A stretch of DNA of 64,000 nucleotides from Micromonospora cremea (GTDB lineage Bacteria > Actinomycetota > Actinomycetes > Mycobacteriales > Micromonosporaceae): NCBI RefSeq assembly GCF_900143515.1, contig NZ_FSQT01000002.1:3163501-3227500 (forward strand), in the 5' to 3' direction. Positions within the stretch are counted from its first letter, which is position 1, and each line of letters opens with the position of its first letter. Below the pieces are notes generated by a model. The model was not told where the DNA came from. It saw only the letters and a list, made by a program, of their open reading frames with translations, and did not search any database. Below are positions 59,691 through 64,000 of the stretch, piece by piece. The position numbers and the translations under genes are program-made.

Positions 59691-60252
59691 GTGTAGAGCA
59701 GATCGAGGGCGCGTCGCCGGACGTGTTGCAGGCGATGGTACGCGTTCGCGCAGGCGTTGATGTCCGTCGAGGCGGACGCGATCTGCGGTGCTGGGCTACG
59801 GGCAGCGAAGCGACGAATGGGTAAACTCCCGCAACGGCTACCCTGATGCGGGAGTGGGACACCCGCGGCGGAACGATCGACCTGGCGCTCCCGAAGCTGC
59901 GGCAGGGCTCGAACTTCCCGGACTGTTTGCTGACCCATCGCCGGCAGGCTCTGGTTCCCGTCGAGAGGGGCCTCGTATCTGCTCGGGGTGTCAACCAGGC
60001 GGGTGAAAAAACGGATCGAGCATCTCGGCATTCGGCAGATGCCGAGTCACAGGTGTCGGAAATGGCGGCCCACCTAGACGCCCAGGTCGAGGCGTTCCGC
60101 AACCGGCTGCTGGACTCAGGGCATTACACGGCGCGGATGGACCTGTTGACGATGAAGGTCCGCGAAGCCGCCGCACCGTCAACGTCCACGCCCTGAGCGC
60201 TTCGGGGTCAACGCCGACGGGCAACGCGAGGTGCTGAGCCTGGACGTGGCTC
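59691..60252 (+). pseudogene. IS256-family transposase remnant
   Basis: Joined over at least three frames, the plus strand reads QALMSVEADAICGAGYGQRS, EWDTRGGTIDLALPKLRQGS, MAAHLDAQVEAFRNRLLDSG and GVNADGQREVLSLDV, all from the N-terminal half of IS256 transposases. The catalytic half is absent. It begins where the ISL3 remnant ends, so two mobile elements landed in the same gap. Confidence 0.75.
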
Positions 60253-60551
60253 TGTTCGCGGATCTCGCTCAGTAGGCGGCCCACCGCCACGATGGGGTTT
60301 TCGGCCAGGCGACGGCGCTAGTGATCGCGGGGGATTGTGACCCTGACAGAAGGGGCTGGTCGGCGCAAGGCGGACAATTTTGCCGAACGCATGTCTGAAG
60401 GCGGACCGTAGGTCCGACGAAACCAGGACTACTGGACATGGCGTACGTTGTGTCCGGCGTAGAAGGCTGTGATCATCTCGGTATTCGGCGAGCCCGAAGC
60501 GTCGGTGAGCGGCCCGCGCGCGCGGAGCCTTCGGGGGAGGGAGGGGCAGCG

Positions 60552-62603
60552 TTGGCGCTGCGGGACCTCGGACTTCGGCCTGCGTACCGGTCGGGCCGCG
60601 ACATGCTGCTCGATGATTTCTACGTGCCCTGCCTCCAGGAGGCGGTGCTCTATGACCGCGCGGTGGGGTACTTCAGCAGCACGCTGTACCACGTCGTTGC
60701 TTTGGCCTTCTCCGATTTCGTCCGGCGGGATGGCCGGATGCGGCTGATCTGTTCGCCCGCGCTGGCGCCCGAGGACTTCGCGACGATGAAAGAGGCGGAC
60801 GAGATCGGCCGCTACGCCCAGTCAACGATCCGCGCCGACCTGCAGATGCTGCTGACACGTCCTGAGGCGGTACCGGCCACCCGACTGCTGGCGACCCTGA
60901 TCGCCAACGAGATCATTGACGTGCGCATCGCCTTCACCGACAACCCGAGCGGGATTTTTCACGACAAGCTGGGCATTTTCGAGGACACAGAGGGCAAGCG
61001 CGTCAGCTTCGTCGGCAGCGCCAACGAGACGTGGCGGGCGTGGGGTCTCAACCATGAGTCCTTTGAGGTGTTCTGCAGCTGGAAGAACGAGCCGGAACTT
61101 CTCCGCACCCGCGATCACGTCGATAACTTCCGGCGGCTATGGCGGAGCCAAGAGCCGGGTGTGCGCATCTCACATTTGGACCAAGTCACCCGCGAGCAAC
61201 TCGTCGCGATCGCCGATGACGACCTGGACCATGCGATTAACGCCGTCCGGTCGCATCAGTTGAGTCGCCGGGCCCAGCCGACCGGGCGACCACTCATGGA
61301 CCACCAGCGATTGGTGCTCGAGGACTGGGAGGCGAAGGGCCACCACGGCATTGTCAACTTCGCGACCGGTGCCGGTAAGACGCTGACCGCCATCGCAGGC
61401 GTCAAACGCTGGACCAGCGGTGGCGGCGCCACGGTAATCCTGACGCCGGGCCGCGACCTGCACGCCCAGTGGATACGTGAAATCGAGATGGAGCTCCCAG
61501 ACGCGCAGATCCTGCCCGCAGGCGCAGGCAGCGACAAGGCCGACTGGCAGCGGTTACTGCCCATCTTCAGCGCGCCGGGCAATTCGGCCGAGCACCGCCG
61601 GGTCGTGGTAACGACTAATCACACCTTTGCCAGTGACGATTTCCAGCGCCGGCTCAAAAGCGGCGATCACTTGCTGATCGTTGCTGATGAGATGCACCGG
61701 GCGGGCAGCCCCCGGGTGCTGAATGTGCTGGAGCAGACCATGTGCGGCGCCACCCTCGGCCTGAGCGCCACGTTCCGCAGGCAGTTCGATGAGGACGGCA
61801 CGAACCGGCTGATGGACTTCTTTGGCCCTGTGTTGATGCCAGTGATCGGCCTGGCCGAAGCGCTCATGCTCGGCCTGCTCGTCCCGTACGACTACCGCCT
61901 CCACGAACTGCGGCTAGACGACGACGAGATTGAGCAGTACGAGAACCTTACGAAGCGGATCGGACAGATGGTCAGCCAAGGCGCGTCGGTCAACGACGCC
62001 AGCAGCCCGCTACAGATGCTCCTGATCCGACGCGCACGAATACTAAAGCAGGCCCGCGGCAAGGTGCCAATGGCAGCCGACATCCTGCAGCGCGAGTACC
62101 AGGACGGCGATCGCTGGCTTGTCTACTGCGATGACGTGAAACAGATGAAGGCGCTGACCAAGGAGTGTCTCGCCGCCGGACTACCTGCACTTGAGTTTTA
62201 CTCCGAGATGACAAGTGGCCGTGACGAAGTCATCCGCAGCCTGGGCAAGTATGGCGGCATCGTCATTGCAATCCGCTGCCTCGATGAAGGTATCGACATC
62301 CCGGTTACCGACCACGCCCTCATTCTCGCTAGCTCGACCGTGGAACGCGAGTACATCCAGCGACGCGGTCGCGTCCTCCGTCAGGCCCCTGGTACGAACA
62401 AGGTCAGCGCCGAGGTTCATGACCTCATGCTTGTCGATCAGATCGGCGGAGCACTCACCAAAAGTGAAGCCGTGCGCGCCTTGGAATTCGTGCGGTTAGC
62501 GCGAAATTCCGCAGCCCGAGAGCGGCTAAAGGTGATCGTTTCCCTGAGCCAAGACCCCGTCACGTTGCCTGACTGGATCGACTACGAAGAAGAGAGCGAC
62601 TGA
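60552..62603 (+). CDS. Fused PLD-nuclease/SF2 helicase
   Basis: The 683-residue protein has an N-terminal PLD-like domain (LRDLGLRPAYRSGRDMLLDD, VLYDRAVGYFSSTLYHVVAL, then FHDKLGIFEDTEGKRVSFVG with H137 and K139 and SANET), and a helicase: NFATGAGKTLTA (Walker A, 271-277), VADEMHRAG (379-382), LSATFRRQFD and EYIQRRGRVLRQAP. Single-PLD-motif helicases of this kind act as dimers in restriction and defence loci. The TTG at 60552 follows GGGAGGGAGGGG and begins where homologues begin; an in-frame ATG at 60438 lacks a ribosome site. Two bases separate it from the next gene. Confidence 0.85.
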   Translation: MALRDLGLRPAYRSGRDMLLDDFYVPCLQEAVLYDRAVGYFSSTLYHVVALAFSDFVRRDGRMRLICSPALAPEDFATMKEADEIGRYAQSTIRADLQMLLTRPEAVPATRLLATLIANEIIDVRIAFTDNPSGIFHDKLGIFEDTEGKRVSFVGSANETWRAWGLNHESFEVFCSWKNEPELLRTRDHVDNFRRLWRSQEPGVRISHLDQVTREQLVAIADDDLDHAINAVRSHQLSRRAQPTGRPLMDHQRLVLEDWEAKGHHGIVNFATGAGKTLTAIAGVKRWTSGGGATVILTPGRDLHAQWIREIEMELPDAQILPAGAGSDKADWQRLLPIFSAPGNSAEHRRVVVTTNHTFASDDFQRRLKSGDHLLIVADEMHRAGSPRVLNVLEQTMCGATLGLSATFRRQFDEDGTNRLMDFFGPVLMPVIGLAEALMLGLLVPYDYRLHELRLDDDEIEQYENLTKRIGQMVSQGASVNDASSPLQMLLIRRARILKQARGKVPMAADILQREYQDGDRWLVYCDDVKQMKALTKECLAAGLPALEFYSEMTSGRDEVIRSLGKYGGIVIAIRCLDEGIDIPVTDHALILASSTVEREYIQRRGRVLRQAPGTNKVSAEVHDLMLVDQIGGALTKSEAVRALEFVRLARNSAARERLKVIVSLSQDPVTLPDWIDYEEESD

Positions 62604-62605
62604 AC

Positions 62606-62869
62606 ATGGTCCAACCCGAGAACGACGAAGCCGGCCATGGCCGGGAAGGTGCGTTGGCGGCCCTGAACGAGGTCGCCACCGATCCCGAGGTAGTCAAGCA
62701 GTTCGGCACGGCGGCTGGCGCGTTCGAGCCAGAGGACTACCAGCAACTGATTGCTCTTGCCTGGCGCCACCAGTTCGACGATGACCGGACCAAGTTCAAG
62801 CGCGACCTCAGAGCGCTCCAGGAGCACGTCAGCCAGCGTATCCTCGACCGGGCGGAGTTGTCCGAATGA
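62606..62869 (+). CDS. Small unknown protein between the PLD-helicase and the DndD-like ATPase
   Basis: The 87-residue acidic, helical protein (ALAALNEVATDPEVVKQFGT, AWRHQFDDDRTKFKRDLRAL, QEHVSQRILDRAELSE) matches no family I know. It starts two bases after the helicase stop and overlaps the next gene by ATGA, so it is an integral operon member, perhaps an adaptor of the ATPase. Confidence 0.7.
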   Translation: MVQPENDEAGHGREGALAALNEVATDPEVVKQFGTAAGAFEPEDYQQLIALAWRHQFDDDRTKFKRDLRALQEHVSQRILDRAELSE

Positions 62870-64000
62870 GCCTGCGATTCGAGAGCGTCAGCCTCAAGAA
62901 TTTCGGTCCATACCGTGAGATCGACACGCTCAACCTAGAGACTGATCCGCACGCGCCCATCGTCGTGATCCACGGCGAGAACACCCTTGGAAAGACCAGT
63001 CTATTCCGGGCGCTGCGGTGGTGTCTGTACGGTAGCCCCGAATCGGGGAGGACGCCCGCCCAAGCCGCCCGGCATCTGTCCGAGTACATGAACCGCCCGG
63101 CGTGGAGAGACGGCGAGACTGACATGCAGGTATGCATGCAGTTCACAGCAAATGGGCACAAGTACCGGCTCGTGCGCACCGCGAGGTTCGAAGGCGGACC
63201 GCCAAAGGTGTCCGCCGACCTTCGGGTGGACTCAACGGTCGTTCAGCAGGCTTCAATCGAGGCGGAGATCGGACGTCTGCTGCACCCGCAAATCTCCGAG
63301 TTTTTCCTGTTTGATGGTGAGTTGCTCAAGGACTTCTACGACCGACTCAACACGGATCGTGAGAGAGACCTCCTCCGGGACAGCATCGACAACGTGCTCG
63401 GGATTCCGGCGTTGCAGCTGGCCGAGCGGGACGTTTCGACTCTGACCGAGCACGCAATTCAGAGGCAGGCTAAGGCACTTAAAAACAAGAAAGACGTCGA
63501 GAACGCGCGCAAGCAAATTCGCGAATTGAAGTCCAAGCAGGAGAGCTTGGATAAGGACCGAAAAGAGATGGAGCACGCGCTCGGCAAGGCCAAGGCAGCC
63601 CTGGAAGACGTCAAGGAGCGTATTGCGGGAGTCGAAGAGCTGAAGGCCGATGCTCGTGAGATGGAGGGGTTGGAGGTCCTGATCGCGGGCGGAAAGCAGG
63701 AAGAGGACCAGATCCGTGAGGACATGCGACGGTTGCTCACAACTGGCTGGCTCGCACCTGCCGCCGGCAAGCTCAACGGAGCCTTGCAGCGAGTCGTGGC
63801 CAAGAACGACGCGGCCCAGCAGCAGCAGAAGGCAATCCAGGTCGCCCGTGATCGTGTCGACGTGCTGCAGAAGCAGATCCAGGGTGGAATCTGTCCGGCC
63901 TGTCAACAGGAACTGCCGCCGCCGGACGAGTCGACCGAAAATGATTTGGCGAGAGCCGAAGCCGATCTGAAGCAGTTGAAGGAATCGGCAGGGGACGGGC
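62866..64000 (+). CDS. DndD/Rad50-like SMC-type ATPase (cut by window edge)
   Basis: The visible 378 residues begin MSLRFESVSLKNFGPYREID with a P-loop in VIHGENTLGKTSLFRALRWC (37-50). They also have EFFLFDGELLKDFYDRL, a hallmark of DndD-like ATPases, then a long coiled coil (KNKKDVENARKQIRELKSKQ and on) that turns at a zinc-hook-like CPACQQELPPP. DndD in phosphorothioation systems is of this type, but no dndC or sspABCD-type gene is visible in the window. The C-terminal half (second coiled coil, Walker B) lies beyond the edge. Confidence 0.88.
   Translation, partial: MSLRFESVSLKNFGPYREIDTLNLETDPHAPIVVIHGENTLGKTSLFRALRWCLYGSPESGRTPAQAARHLSEYMNRPAWRDGETDMQVCMQFTANGHKYRLVRTARFEGGPPKVSADLRVDSTVVQQASIEAEIGRLLHPQISEFFLFDGELLKDFYDRLNTDRERDLLRDSIDNVLGIPALQLAERDVSTLTEHAIQRQAKALKNKKDVENARKQIRELKSKQESLDKDRKEMEHALGKAKAALEDVKERIAGVEELKADAREMEGLEVLIAGGKQEEDQIREDMRRLLTTGWLAPAAGKLNGALQRVVAKNDAAQQQQKAIQVARDRVDVLQKQIQGGICPACQQELPPPDESTENDLARAEADLKQLKESAGDG

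Noticed and set aside
62866..64000. DNA phosphorothioation (Dnd/Ssp) locus
   Set aside because: Only a DndD-like ATPase is visible; no DndA/SspA-type desulfurase or DndC/SspD-type enzyme occurs in the window. Genes beyond the edge could change this.

Overview
The window is very GC-rich (about 70% or more over most of its length) and uses many GTG/TTG starts. Its gene content (tms-type lipid genes, TipA-like MerR regulator, F420/PPOX-type proteins, DUF2637 mobile-element protein) points to an actinomycete, most likely of the Micromonosporaceae. That assignment rests on codon usage and protein style, not on a marker gene.

Region 1 (1 to about 20.5 kb) looks like ordinary chromosome: a DUF427 protein cut by the window edge, a YbaK-type deacylase, a tmsA-tmsB pair for 10-methyl fatty acids, an ArsR-like/SRPBCC operon, a GGDEF-EAL protein, a TipA-like regulator, an FGGY kinase, an epoxide hydrolase behind a 17-codon leader ORF, a PPOX fusion protein, two paralogous one-TM proteins and two VOC proteins. 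Two genes here carry in-frame stops inside otherwise intact reading frames: a HigB-type toxin and a class A beta-lactamase-like protein.

Region 2 (20.5 to about 46 kb) is a patchwork with mobile DNA. It holds a truncated tyrosine recombinase, a Tn3-type transposase fragment, a remnant IS605-type element with an intact TnpB and an IS630-family element nested in it, two MMPL exporters and a histidine kinase/response regulator pair. At 41.8-42.6 kb there is a shredded second copy of the MMPL/regulator locus with foreign coding DNA inserted. Then come genes typical of actinomycete integrative elements: a DUF2637 (SpdB-like) protein with ten copies of a five-residue repeat, and a replication-relaxation protein.

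Region 3 (46 kb to the end) reads as a defence or DNA-modification island. It has four modules: (A) a PLD-domain protein with an unknown 516-residue partner; (B) a truncated DUF262 ORF, an SF2 helicase, a putative nuclease and a GHKL (MutL/MORC-like) ATPase, all with overlapping stop/start codons; (C) two ParB-like proteins and a SPPY-type DNA methyltransferase, also overlapping; (D) a PLD-helicase, an 87-residue protein and a DndD/Rad50-like ATPase cut by the window edge. C and D are separated only by decayed ISL3 and IS256 remnants and may once have been one operon. Module B is visibly less GC-rich (two counted lines near 50%), which suggests transfer. The candidate undescribed system is C plus D, with B and A as further candidates.
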